From the NCBI GenBank assembly GCA_022496785.1, contig SNAP01000005.1:88950-152949 (forward strand): DNA of 64,000 nt, in the 5' to 3' direction. The notes beneath the pieces were generated by a model that was not told the DNA's origin, searched no databases, and saw only the letters and a list, made by a program, of their open reading frames with translations. Shown piece after piece: positions 51,248 through 60,164 of this stretch. The number at the start of each line of letters is the position of its first letter. Positions within the stretch are counted from its first letter, which is position 1. A program made the translations under genes and the position numbers. The DNA comes from Marinilabiliaceae bacterium JC040 (GTDB taxonomy: Bacteria; Bacteroidota; Bacteroidia; Bacteroidales; Marinifilaceae).

Positions 51248-52654
51248 ATGGAAAAACTTAAATTTGAAAGGCTAACAAAAAGAAGAAAAAAACTTGTAGA
51301 ATCTCTTAAGGAGAGTACAAATGATAGAGGCATTGTACTATTATTTGGAAATAGCATGTCTCCTATGAATTATAAAGATAATGAATATCGATTTAGGCAA
51401 GATTCTACATTTATGTACTTCTTCGACTTTTATGAACATGCTGATTTAGCTGCAACAATAGATTTAGATTCAGGAGAAGAAATTATTTATGGTGATGAAT
51501 TGACTACTGATGATATTGTTTGGACTGGAATTCTTCCTACCATAAAGAATGAAGCTGAAAAGATTGGTATAAATAAAACTCTTCCAAGAAGAAATCTTGA
51601 AAAAACAATTAAAGAAGCTCTTAAACAAGGAAGAAAAATACACTATCTTCCACCATATAGAGCAGAACATAAGCTTGAACTTATTGAACTTCTAAATATC
51701 AAAGAAAGTGAAATAGAAGCTAGAAAATCTCTTGATTTAATAAAAGCTGTTGTAAACCTTAGAAATTATAAATCTGAATGGGAAGTCTCTGAGATAGAAA
51801 AAGCAGTTAATATTTCATATCAGATGCACAAAAATGCAATAATTCACGCACAAGCAGGAATGAAAGAATATGAAGTTAAAGCAATAATTTCTAAAACTGC
51901 TCAGGAAATGGGAGCAGAACTATCTTTCCCTACAATTTGTACAGTACACGGAGAGACTCTTCACAATCATCACTATCACAACACTCTTGAAAATGGTAAA
52001 ATGCTATTAATAGATGCTGGAGCTGAAATATCTACAGGTTATGCTGGAGATTTATCTTCAACACTACCTATTTCTGGTAAATTTACTGAAAGACAGAAAT
52101 TAATATATGATATTGTTTATAAATCTCACTACGCTGCAGTAAAAGCTATGAAACCAGGAGTTCCATTTAAAGAATGCTATTACACTTCATGTAGAGAAAT
52201 ATTCAATGGATTAAAAGAATTAGGATTAACTAAAGGTGATGCAGATGAAGCCGTACATGCAGGAGCTAACGCTTTATTCTTTCAATGTGGCTTAGGGCAT
52301 ATGATGGGTATGGATGTTCACGATATGGAGAATCTTGGAGAAGTTTGGGTAGGTTATGATGGGGTAGAAAAATCTACTCAATTTGGTATAAAATCACTTA
52401 GATTAGCTCGTCCTCTTGAAGCTGGATTTGTTCTAACAATAGAACCTGGAATATACTTCATTCCATACTTAATTGACAAATGGAAAGCTGAAAACAAATT
52501 CTCACAATTTATAAATTACTCTGAAGTTGAGAAATGGAAAGATTTTGGAGGTATAAGAAACGAAGAAGATTACCTTATCACTCCTGATGGGTATAGAATA
52601 CTTGGTAATCCTATCTCTAAGAAATTAGAAGATGTTGAAGCTCTTAGATCATAA
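51248..52654 (+). CDS. pepP: Xaa-Pro aminopeptidase (peptidase M24B)
   Basis: A 468-residue metallopeptidase with an AMP_N domain (about 5-135) and a pita-bread catalytic domain (about 185-455). The dinuclear metal ligands are visible: D256 in LLIDAGAE, D268 in AGDLSST, H351 in GLGHMMG, E399 in TIEPGIYF and E439 in GGIRNEED. It removes N-terminal residues before proline. Length and order match the family. The gene stands alone between a divergent neighbour and a bidirectional terminator. Likely cytoplasmic, as there is no signal peptide. Confidence 0.95.
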   Translation: MEKLKFERLTKRRKKLVESLKESTNDRGIVLLFGNSMSPMNYKDNEYRFRQDSTFMYFFDFYEHADLAATIDLDSGEEIIYGDELTTDDIVWTGILPTIKNEAEKIGINKTLPRRNLEKTIKEALKQGRKIHYLPPYRAEHKLELIELLNIKESEIEARKSLDLIKAVVNLRNYKSEWEVSEIEKAVNISYQMHKNAIIHAQAGMKEYEVKAIISKTAQEMGAELSFPTICTVHGETLHNHHYHNTLENGKMLLIDAGAEISTGYAGDLSSTLPISGKFTERQKLIYDIVYKSHYAAVKAMKPGVPFKECYYTSCREIFNGLKELGLTKGDADEAVHAGANALFFQCGLGHMMGMDVHDMENLGEVWVGYDGVEKSTQFGIKSLRLARPLEAGFVLTIEPGIYFIPYLIDKWKAENKFSQFINYSEVEKWKDFGGIRNEEDYLITPDGYRILGNPISKKLEDVEALRS

Positions 52655-52708
52655 AAATAGATCACTTATAAAATATAAGATTGTATTTCACAAAAGGTGT
52701 AAATAATA

Positions 52709-52745
52709 AAAAGGGGACTAATCTATATTTAGATAGTCCCCTTTT
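52709..52745. terminator. Bidirectional terminator (pepP / GT90)
   Basis: A long hairpin: arm 52709-52725 pairs with 52730-52745 (AAAAGGGGACTA core, one bulged base), with A- and T-rich outer sides. It serves pepP and the convergent GT90 gene. Confidence 0.9.
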
Positions 52746-52801
52746 CATTGATAGAATATATTTTAAACATTTCAATATAAATACCTTATATTAAAATCTT
52801 A

Positions 52802-53764
52802 TTAATTCGTCATTTCAAAATACTTATTCATCACCATCAGAGAAATAGCTCTTTCCTTTTTCTTATTCATAAACTGAGAAACATATTTATGAGCATTATC
52901 TATTATCTTCTGAGCTTCATCAGGATTTTCTATATAAAAATTCAACCTCTCCTCTAAATCGGAATAATCATCTTTTATTCTTACATAGTGTACATTTGGA
53001 ATCAATTTACCCTCCATAAACCATGTCTCATAAGTCGGCTCTGGCATCACAGCTAAACTATTTGAAGACATTACCCACTTCAAATTACTAGCAACATCAT
53101 TACCCTCTAAAGCCATTATAAATTTATAATCAAGATGTTCCCATAATGTTTTCTTAGGTTTTATCCACTCCTTAGGTGTAACTCCTCTAGCGCTTGTTTC
53201 ACCTAAATCACACATAGGATGATTAATATACATCTCAACAAATTCTCTTCTTCTAAGTTTATCACTTATCTTTCCTCTAAAGATAACTTTATTATCCTTT
53301 TCAGTAAATTTCTTTTTATCATCTAAAAAGATAAAATGTCTAACTTTATCTAGATTAAGAACAACTGAATTTTCATTATCTCCAGCAATAGGTCTACTTT
53401 TTACAATACTAGGTAATTCAGGTACATAAGTTACATCACCAAAAGCATTACTCCATTTAAAATCATCACTAAACCATCTTGTATATTCGTAAGAATCAAA
53501 GAAATAAACAGATTGATATGTCTTATTTTTATACTTATGATTTTTAAGAATAAGACTATCCTTAGGTAATTCTTTCTTAGAAGATAGTTTATTATAATAA
53601 TTCACTCGTTCGAGAACTTCTGGATCTTTTGAGTACTTTCCTTTTAAGACTCCAGAGAGTCTCATTCTAAAGAAAAACTTAGGGAGATAATAATTTATAA
53701 AGTTATTAACAAAGTAAAATAACTTTACATTCTTCCCACTACCTAATTTTTTAATGATTTTCAT
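52802..53764 (-). CDS. Glycosyltransferase family 90 (CAP10/LpsA-like)
   Basis: A 320-residue protein of the GT90 group. The conserved region includes KVIFRGKISD, RREFVEMYINHPMCDLG and the strong block YKFIMALEGNDVASNLKWVMSSNS-type, here seen around residues 215-240 (EGNDVASNLKW), followed by EPTYETWFMEGKLIP. Bacterial members add sugars to lipopolysaccharide or capsule. An N-terminal basic/hydrophobic stretch suggests membrane association at the cytoplasmic face. It is monocistronic; the acceptor is unknown. Confidence 0.88.
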   Translation of the reverse strand: MKIIKKLGSGKNVKLFYFVNNFINYYLPKFFFRMRLSGVLKGKYSKDPEVLERVNYYNKLSSKKELPKDSLILKNHKYKNKTYQSVYFFDSYEYTRWFSDDFKWSNAFGDVTYVPELPSIVKSRPIAGDNENSVVLNLDKVRHFIFLDDKKKFTEKDNKVIFRGKISDKLRRREFVEMYINHPMCDLGETSARGVTPKEWIKPKKTLWEHLDYKFIMALEGNDVASNLKWVMSSNSLAVMPEPTYETWFMEGKLIPNVHYVRIKDDYSDLEERLNFYIENPDEAQKIIDNAHKYVSQFMNKKKERAISLMVMNKYFEMTN

Positions 53765-53802
53765 ATTTGCCTATATACTTATTTTTCTTATCCGATTAAA
53801 AC

Positions 53803-53839
53803 TAAAAGAGTGTATTAAAACTATCAATACACTCTTTTA
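53803..53839 (-). terminator. Terminator after the ABC-F gene
   Basis: A perfect 14-bp inverted repeat (53803-53816 with 53826-53839) followed on the minus strand by a U-rich stretch. Confidence 0.8.
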
Positions 53840-53854
53840 AAAAATAATAATATT

Positions 53855-55492
53855 CTAATTTTTTCTCTCAATTTCTTTTAAATTAAGCATTTGTTTCTTT
53901 TCTAAGAAAGATTGTATTCCTCCTAAATGCTCTTTCACTTGTTTATTTCCAAACTCATATACCCTTGAAACTAAACCATCTAAGAAATCTCTATCGTGAG
54001 ATACTAAAATTAAAGTTCCATCATAATCTAATAGTGCTTCCTTAAGAACCTCTTTAGTCTTTATATCAAGATGATTTGTAGGCTCATCAAGAATTAATAC
54101 ATTATAAGGTTCAAGTAACAATTTCACCATAGCTAAACGCGAACGTTCACCTCCAGATAGAACTTTAACCTTTTTCTCAATATCATCGCCAGAGAACATA
54201 AAAGCACCTAAAATATTTCTAATCTGCTTTCTAATCTCTCCTTTAGCCACCTCATCAATAGTTTGAAAGATACTTAATTCTCCATCTAACTGAGCAGCTT
54301 GGTCTTGAGCAAAATAACCGATCTTAACATTATGACCTAGATTTAAAGTCCCATCATGATCTATTTGCTGCATTAATATTTTAACTAAAGTTGATTTCCC
54401 TTCACCATTTTTACCGACAAAAGCTACATTCTCCCCCCTTGCAATACTAATTGAAGCATCTTTAAAAACAAGATGATCACCATATCTTTTTGTTATTCCA
54501 TCAGTAATTACAGGGAAATCACCTGAACGTGGAGCTGGTGGAAATTTTAATTTAATATGCGAAGTATCTATTTCATCAATTTCTATTCTTTCCAATTTTT
54601 CAAGCATTTTCACTCTCGATTGTACTGAATTTGTCTTAGAATAAGTACCCTTGAAACGTTCAATAAACTGCATATTATCAGCAATCATCTTTTGTTGCTC
54701 TTCATACGCTTTTAATTGATGTTCTCTTCTCTCTGCTCTTAATTGTAAATAAGAAGTATAATTAACTTTATAATCGTATATTCTTCCCATTGTAACCTCT
54801 ATAGTTCTTGTTGTAATATTATCAACAAAAGCTTTATCGTGAGATATCAACATAACAGCACTATCACTACTTATCAAGAAATTCTCCAACCACTGTATCG
54901 ATTCTATATCAAGATGATTCGTAGGCTCATCTAAAAGTATTAAATCTGGTTTCTTAAGTAATATCTTTGCCAACTCAATACGCATTCTCCAACCACCACT
55001 AAACTCCTTAGTAGGACGTTGAAAATCCTCTCTTAGGAAACCTAATCCCATAAGAACTTTCTCTACTTCTCCATCGAAATTAGTATCTTCTATAGAATAG
55101 AAATGTTCAGATAAAGTAGAAACCCTCTCAATAATCTTATAATAATCCTCAGATTCATAATCTGTTCTAGTTTCTAATTCTTTATTTAAAGAGTTTATCT
55201 CATTTTCCATTTCATGAATATGAGCAAAAGCCTTAGAAGCCTCTTCAAAAACAGTATTATCATCTGTTACCATTAAATGCTGAGGAAGATAAGCTATAAC
55301 AGATCCTTCAGGAGCTGAAATATTACCTCTTGTTGGTTCTTGAACGCTTGCCAATATTTTTAAAAGAGTTGATTTACCTGCCCCATTCTTTCCCATCAAG
55401 GCAATTCTATCCTTATTATTGATAATAAACGATATATCTTTAAAAAGAGTTGTATTACCAAACTCTACGGCTAAATTGTCTACTGAAATCAT
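53855..55492 (-). CDS. ABC-F family ATPase (translation factor type)
   Basis: A 545-residue protein with two ABC ATPase domains and no membrane segment. Domain 1 has GKNGAGKS (about 34-41), FSGGW and LLDEPTNHLD; domain 2 has GKNGEGKS (about 355), LSGGERSR and LILDEPTNHLD. The linker between them (about 240-300) is helical and basic, as in EttA/Uup/YdiF-like proteins that act on ribosomes. Both ATP sites look intact. The precise subfamily, including any antibiotic-resistance role, cannot be decided by eye. Confidence 0.93.
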   Translation of the reverse strand: MISVDNLAVEFGNTTLFKDISFIINNKDRIALMGKNGAGKSTLLKILASVQEPTRGNISAPEGSVIAYLPQHLMVTDDNTVFEEASKAFAHIHEMENEINSLNKELETRTDYESEDYYKIIERVSTLSEHFYSIEDTNFDGEVEKVLMGLGFLREDFQRPTKEFSGGWRMRIELAKILLKKPDLILLDEPTNHLDIESIQWLENFLISSDSAVMLISHDKAFVDNITTRTIEVTMGRIYDYKVNYTSYLQLRAERREHQLKAYEEQQKMIADNMQFIERFKGTYSKTNSVQSRVKMLEKLERIEIDEIDTSHIKLKFPPAPRSGDFPVITDGITKRYGDHLVFKDASISIARGENVAFVGKNGEGKSTLVKILMQQIDHDGTLNLGHNVKIGYFAQDQAAQLDGELSIFQTIDEVAKGEIRKQIRNILGAFMFSGDDIEKKVKVLSGGERSRLAMVKLLLEPYNVLILDEPTNHLDIKTKEVLKEALLDYDGTLILVSHDRDFLDGLVSRVYEFGNKQVKEHLGGIQSFLEKKQMLNLKEIERKN

Positions 55493-55621
55493 ATTTAATA
55501 TATTTAGAACAGCAAAGATATAATTTCATTTTCAATATCATAAAGCTGAATTTAATTAGTAAAGTTTTAGAAATAAAATATTATCTTGAACTTATATTTC
55601 AGAAACCTAAAATTATATATC

Positions 55622-55936
55622 ATGGATAAATATAAAGAATCACAAATTATACACGAAGAAGAAACTTGTAAATTCTATACAAAAATAGATGAAATTGAAG
55701 CATATGTTATATATAAAATTCAAGATGACATTATAGATATCCGCCACACTATAGTACCTCAAGAAATTGGTGGTAAAGGAGTAGCTGCAAGATTAGTAAA
55801 AGCAACATACGATTGGGGATTCTCTAAGAATTTAAAACCTATGGCTAGTTGTTCTTATGCAGATGTATGGTGCAAAAGGCATAATATTGAAACTGTAAGC
55901 AGTAAAGATCTTAAAGAAGGTTGTTGTGCATGCTAA
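55622..55936 (+). CDS. Small GNAT-fold N-acetyltransferase (YjdJ/NATD1-like)
   Basis: A protein of 104 residues. The acetyl-CoA-binding stretch VPQEIGGKGVAARLVKATYDW (Q/R-x-x-G-x-G/A type) is visible near residues 47-67, followed by CSYADVWCKRH with conserved aromatic and cysteine residues. This is the short GNAT type of the YjdJ/NATD1 group. The frame extends upstream to 55586, but the ATG at 55622 (MDKYKESQ) fits the family size. It overlaps no neighbour and is convergent with the kinase gene. The acetyl acceptor is unknown. Confidence 0.85.
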   Translation: MDKYKESQIIHEEETCKFYTKIDEIEAYVIYKIQDDIIDIRHTIVPQEIGGKGVAARLVKATYDWGFSKNLKPMASCSYADVWCKRHNIETVSSKDLKEGCCAC

Positions 55937-55961
55937 AGTCAACACTAAACAAACCTATATA

Positions 55962-57269
55962 TCAGATCTTTATTAAAGGTAAATAAATACAAACAGAAGT
56001 TTCTTGATTAGGAATAGAACTAACCTCTATACTACCTCCATGATTTCTTATTATCTGGCGAGAAAGACTTAATCCTATTCCTGATCCAGAATCTTTAGTA
56101 GTAAAGAATGGAATAAAAATATGCTCTAATTCAGCATTAGAAATTCCCTTACCATTATCTTTAAATTCTATGCAATATTTATCATTATCAATCACTTTAC
56201 CAATAATTTGAATACACGACCTATCAGTATTCTCTATTGCTTCGTAAGCGTTCTTAAGAATATTAATAAAGACTTGTGACATTTGAGCCTCATCAATAAA
56301 TAATTCAGATTCTTGAATATTCCTCTCAATACTAAGATCTTTATAATCCATCAAATCGATAACTCTCAACAACAAAGCAGATATCTCTAATTTCTTTTCA
56401 TTAGGTTTTGGCAATCTAGTTAACCTTCTATAAGAATTAACAAAAGACAATAAACCCTCTCCTCTATCTTTTATAATATTTAACCCCTTCAAAGTCCTTT
56501 CATCACCTGTATATCCTCCAATTAATGTATCACTTAAAGAAATAATAGGACTTATAGAATTCATTATTTCATGAGTTAGAACACGAATTAAGTTTTGCCA
56601 TGAATCCAACTCTTTAGTCTCTAATTCATCCTTAATATCTTGAATTGTAATAAGAAAATAATTACCTAAACTACCAGCAAAATGAGTAGTTTTAATAGTC
56701 AATTCCTTAGTATTGTTGTTTAACTGTATCCTTACTAATGCATTCTCTCCATCCTTAAGATGTGAAAAAGTATTATATAAATTTGAATCCACTTTCTTCA
56801 ACTGATCTATATGATTTAAAGCTTCATAATTCAGTAAACGCTTAGCTGCAGTATTAGCCTTTAAAATATTCCCATTATTATTCATAACAAGTATTCCAGC
56901 TTGAACTTGCTCTAACAAAACACTATAATATCTATCTTGCTCCTTTATCTTCAATTTAACTTCTTGAATCATAGAATTAACTCTATTCAAACCTCTGTTT
57001 ACTTCGGCTATTGAAGAATCATCTATTTCATCTGGATAATATAAACTAGTATCATCATTTGCTACAGCATCAAAAAAGAAAGCTATTTTTCTATTAAACG
57101 AATTAAAATACCTAAGTAGAGAGTAAACCATTATAACAATTAACAAAGCAAAAGAAATACAAATAGCAATATTCCAATAATATACACATACCAAAGTACC
57201 TCCTACACTTACCATTACAATTAAGAACAGTCTAATCAATATTTTATAATAGAATCTCTTACTAAGCAT
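55962..57269 (-). CDS. NtrY-like sensor histidine kinase
   Basis: A 435-residue kinase with two N-terminal membrane helices (about 10-30 and 33-53) and almost no periplasmic domain, a HAMP-like/coil region, a PAS domain (about 115-210, GILVMNNNGNILKANTAAKRLL), the phosphoacceptor H233 in LTHEIMNSISP and a HATPase domain (N box VFINILKNAYEAIEN, G1 DNGKGI, G2 GSGIGLSL). The N-terminal layout implies sensing in or near the membrane. The start lies 3 bases after the stop of the response-regulator gene, so the pair is translationally coupled. Confidence 0.93.
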   Translation of the reverse strand: MLSKRFYYKILIRLFLIVMVSVGGTLVCVYYWNIAICISFALLIVIMVYSLLRYFNSFNRKIAFFFDAVANDDTSLYYPDEIDDSSIAEVNRGLNRVNSMIQEVKLKIKEQDRYYSVLLEQVQAGILVMNNNGNILKANTAAKRLLNYEALNHIDQLKKVDSNLYNTFSHLKDGENALVRIQLNNNTKELTIKTTHFAGSLGNYFLITIQDIKDELETKELDSWQNLIRVLTHEIMNSISPIISLSDTLIGGYTGDERTLKGLNIIKDRGEGLLSFVNSYRRLTRLPKPNEKKLEISALLLRVIDLMDYKDLSIERNIQESELFIDEAQMSQVFINILKNAYEAIENTDRSCIQIIGKVIDNDKYCIEFKDNGKGISNAELEHIFIPFFTTKDSGSGIGLSLSRQIIRNHGGSIEVSSIPNQETSVCIYLPLIKI

Positions 57270-57272
57270 ATA

Positions 57273-58646
57273 TTAAAGTTTATATTTTTTCAATTTATTG
57301 TAAAGAGTCTGTCTAGTAATTCCCAACTGAGAAGCTACAGCCGACAAATTCCCCTCATTATTATCTATACTTGCAACAATCATTTTCTTCTCCATTTCCT
57401 CAATTGTCATTACTTCTTTCTCACTATTAGGATTAAGCTTATTTGAAGATGTCTTAAAATGAAAATCATCTTTACTTATAACAATATCATCACTCAAAAT
57501 AACAGCTTTTTCAATAGCATGCTGAAGCTCTCTAACATTTCCAGGCCAAGCATACTCTTCTAATTTAGCAAGAGCCTTAGAATTCAATTTCATTAAAGGT
57601 TTAGAATACTTCTTACAATACTTCTCAATAAAAAAGTCCGACAATAAAGAAATATCACTTAATCTATCTCTTAAAGCTGGAACATCAATACTAATAGTAT
57701 TAATTCTATACAATAAATCCTCTCTAAATAGTCCTTTATCTACAAGCTCCTGAAGATTTCCATTAGTAGCACATATCAATCTCAAATCTACTTGAATCTC
57801 CTTATTCGAACCCACCCTTGTTAATGTTCTATTTTGCAATACTCTAAGTAGTTTAGCCTGCAAAGGCAAAGAAATATTAGCTATCTCATCTAAAAACAAA
57901 GTACCTCCATTTGCCAATTCTATCTTTCCAATTCTATCATCTTTAGCATCTGTAAAAGCACCTTTAACATGTCCAAACAATTCACTTTCAAAAAGAGTCT
58001 CGCTAATAGCCCCCATATCCACAGAAACAAAAACATCATTATTACGTTTTGAATTTGAATATAACTCATGAGCTATCAAATCTTTCCCTGTTCCATTCTC
58101 CCCTGTTATCAATACATTAACATCGGTTTTAGCAACCTTTCTAACCACCTTTAAAGTTTCCAACAATTTAGGCGAAGAACCAATAATATTTTTCCTATCC
58201 TTAGTAATTTCTTGCTTCAATCCCTTCTCCTTTTCTTTTAAAGATGAGATCTCCCTTTTAGAATTATTAAATTGAATTGCAGCATTTAAAGTTGCTATTA
58301 GTTTTGCGTTATCCCATGGTTTCAAAACAAAATCGAAAGCTCCTTCCTTAACTGCTTTCACAGCTAATTCAACATCTCCATAAGCAGTAATTAATATTAC
58401 AGAACAAGTACTATCAATTTCATTTATACGATTCAACCAATACAGACCTTCATTCCCTGTATTTAAACCTGCAGAGAAATTCATATCCAACAGAACTACA
58501 TTAAAAGAATTCTCTCTCATAATACTAGGAATCATATTAGGAGAAGATGTAGTCTTCACAAATTTACACATCGGTTGTAATAAGAATTCTAAAGCTGTTA
58601 GAATTCCTTTATTATCATCAACTATCAGTATCGAACTATCTTTCAT
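57273..58646 (-). CDS. NtrC-like sigma-54-dependent response regulator
   Basis: A 457-residue regulator. The receiver domain (1-120) has DD (10-11), phospho-acceptor D54 and K109; the AAA+ domain (about 155-390) has Walker A GENGTGKD (182-189), the L1 loop GAFTDA (229-234), Walker B GGTLFLDE and an arginine-finger region; the Fis-type HTH ends in GITRQTLYNKLKKY. The L1 loop is GAFTDA, not GAFTGA. The frame is open to 58754 but the ATG at 58644-58646 (MKDSSILIVDD) starts the receiver fold and is used. It is divergent from an efflux operon with a sigma-54 promoter. Confidence 0.95.
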   Translation of the reverse strand: MKDSSILIVDDNKGILTALEFLLQPMCKFVKTTSSPNMIPSIMRENSFNVVLLDMNFSAGLNTGNEGLYWLNRINEIDSTCSVILITAYGDVELAVKAVKEGAFDFVLKPWDNAKLIATLNAAIQFNNSKREISSLKEKEKGLKQEITKDRKNIIGSSPKLLETLKVVRKVAKTDVNVLITGENGTGKDLIAHELYSNSKRNNDVFVSVDMGAISETLFESELFGHVKGAFTDAKDDRIGKIELANGGTLFLDEIANISLPLQAKLLRVLQNRTLTRVGSNKEIQVDLRLICATNGNLQELVDKGLFREDLLYRINTISIDVPALRDRLSDISLLSDFFIEKYCKKYSKPLMKLNSKALAKLEEYAWPGNVRELQHAIEKAVILSDDIVISKDDFHFKTSSNKLNPNSEKEVMTIEEMEKKMIVASIDNNEGNLSAVASQLGITRQTLYNKLKKYKL

Positions 58647-58675
58647 GGAGATAAAAGTAATAAAATATTCATACC

Positions 58676-58714
58676 TGTCTATTTTTTTTACTAAAGACTG
58701 TATATTTTTTTTAC
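58676..58714. promoter_or_regulatory. Tandem upstream repeats (possible NtrC-like enhancer sites)
   Basis: Two 16-bp direct repeats with one mismatch: TGTCTATTTTTTTTAC (58676-58691) and TGTATATTTTTTTTAC (58699-58714), spaced 23 bp start to start. Extended by one base, the second ends in ACA, so it is also a TGTA-N9-TACA dyad. They lie about 65-105 bases upstream of the sigma-54 promoter, the normal enhancer range. Confidence 0.55.
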
Positions 58715-58780
58715 ACTCTATTTCTAAAACCCTTAACACACAAAAACACAACACTCTAATTATCAGTTTGTTATAAATTA

Positions 58781-58795
58781 TGGCACACTCTTTGG
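58781..58795 (+). promoter_or_regulatory. Sigma-54 (-24/-12) promoter of the efflux operon
   Basis: TGGCAC-ACTCT-TTGG matches TGGCAC-N5-TTGC except for the last base, with the GG and the -12 pair ten bases apart. Transcription would start near 58807, before the tolC-like ATG at 58833. The divergent gene encodes a sigma-54 activator. Confidence 0.75.
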
Positions 58796-58832
58796 TTATA
58801 TTAATATCAGAAACAATAAAAAGAACTTAAAA

Positions 58833-60164
58833 ATGAGAATAGCATTTAGAACATTAATACTAATTCTACTATTTATACAAACAGGTAAATCTCAAGAAAC
58901 AGATAAGGAAAGAGATTTATCTTATTGCATAAAATACGCTATTGAGAACAATCTCGATCTAGCCAGTCAAATTGTAGGAGGAGAAATCATTAAAGAAGAT
59001 TATAAGCAATCGAAAAGAGATTTACTACCAAACTTAAGTGCAAGTTCAACAGGGAATGTACTATTTGGTAAATCAATTGACCCATTAACAAATAAATTTG
59101 TAAACAAACAACTCTTTTCAACACGATTCAATATCAATTCAGAAATTACTCTTTTCAGAGGTTTTGTAAATATAAACGCAATAAAAATGAACAAATACAG
59201 ATATCTTCAAAAGAAAGAAGATATCAAGCAAAAAGAATTTGAATTGGCTTTTCTAATAATGAATAACTATTACGATTATATATACTATAAAAGATTATCA
59301 GGAATAGTAAAAAAGCAAGTCGATTTAAGTAATATGAATCTTAAAAAAATTAATAAAGAAGTTAAACTAGGAATAAAAGCACAATCCGATTTACTTGAAA
59401 TAAAAGCACAATCGTCTAAAGAAGCGCACAATTATATTGTTGCTCAAAACAATATGAATAAAGCTCTTCTTACTTTAAAGAAAAACATGAACTACCCATT
59501 AGAGAAGAACTTAATTGTAAAAGAAAAGATACATCTTCTTAATAATATTGGTAGGAAATCAGATGATATATACTCTATTGCTATTAAGCATATGCCAACA
59601 ATCATTTCATCGCAAAACAATACTAAAGCAAAACTTAAACAACTAGCTATTGCAAGAGGATATCTTTCGCCTTCTATTAGTTTAGGTGGTCAATACTCAA
59701 CAAACTATACAACAAACGACAGAATAGATTTTAAAAATCAATTTAACAAACAGATTGACAATAATGCATCTCAAGCAGTATATCTAAGTTTAAAGATTCC
59801 AATCTTTCAAAAATGGAATTCTAGATCAAGAATTAAAAAAGCCAAAAAAGAAATTAGAATAGCTAGAATTCAAGAAGAATCTAAAAAACTACAATTAAGA
59901 CAACAAATAGCAGAAGACAATCTAGCTCTTTCAGCAATAAACAAAGAAATAAAACAATTAAAAGAACAAGTATCGGCTCTAAAAGAAGGCTATACTATTG
60001 CTGAAAAGAAATTGCATCAAGGACTTATAAGTATAATAGAATTCTACACAAGTAAGAATCAATACACACAGTCGCAAGCAAATCTTGTAAGAAAGCAAAT
60101 GGAGAAAATTATAAAAGAAAAAACAATATCATTTTATCTAGGTAAATCATGGACAGAATTATAG
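58833..60164 (+). CDS. TolC-family outer-membrane efflux protein
   Basis: A 443-residue protein with a signal peptide (about 1-20) and two long coiled-coil repeats typical of TolC (YCIKYAIENNLDLASQIVGG at the first; LAIARGYLSPSISLGGQYS at the second). TolC trimers form the outer-membrane exit duct of tripartite pumps. It is the first gene of the operon, and its end overlaps the adaptor gene by 16 bases. Confidence 0.93.
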   Translation: MRIAFRTLILILLFIQTGKSQETDKERDLSYCIKYAIENNLDLASQIVGGEIIKEDYKQSKRDLLPNLSASSTGNVLFGKSIDPLTNKFVNKQLFSTRFNINSEITLFRGFVNINAIKMNKYRYLQKKEDIKQKEFELAFLIMNNYYDYIYYKRLSGIVKKQVDLSNMNLKKINKEVKLGIKAQSDLLEIKAQSSKEAHNYIVAQNNMNKALLTLKKNMNYPLEKNLIVKEKIHLLNNIGRKSDDIYSIAIKHMPTIISSQNNTKAKLKQLAIARGYLSPSISLGGQYSTNYTTNDRIDFKNQFNKQIDNNASQAVYLSLKIPIFQKWNSRSRIKKAKKEIRIARIQEESKKLQLRQQIAEDNLALSAINKEIKQLKEQVSALKEGYTIAEKKLHQGLISIIEFYTSKNQYTQSQANLVRKQMEKIIKEKTISFYLGKSWTEL

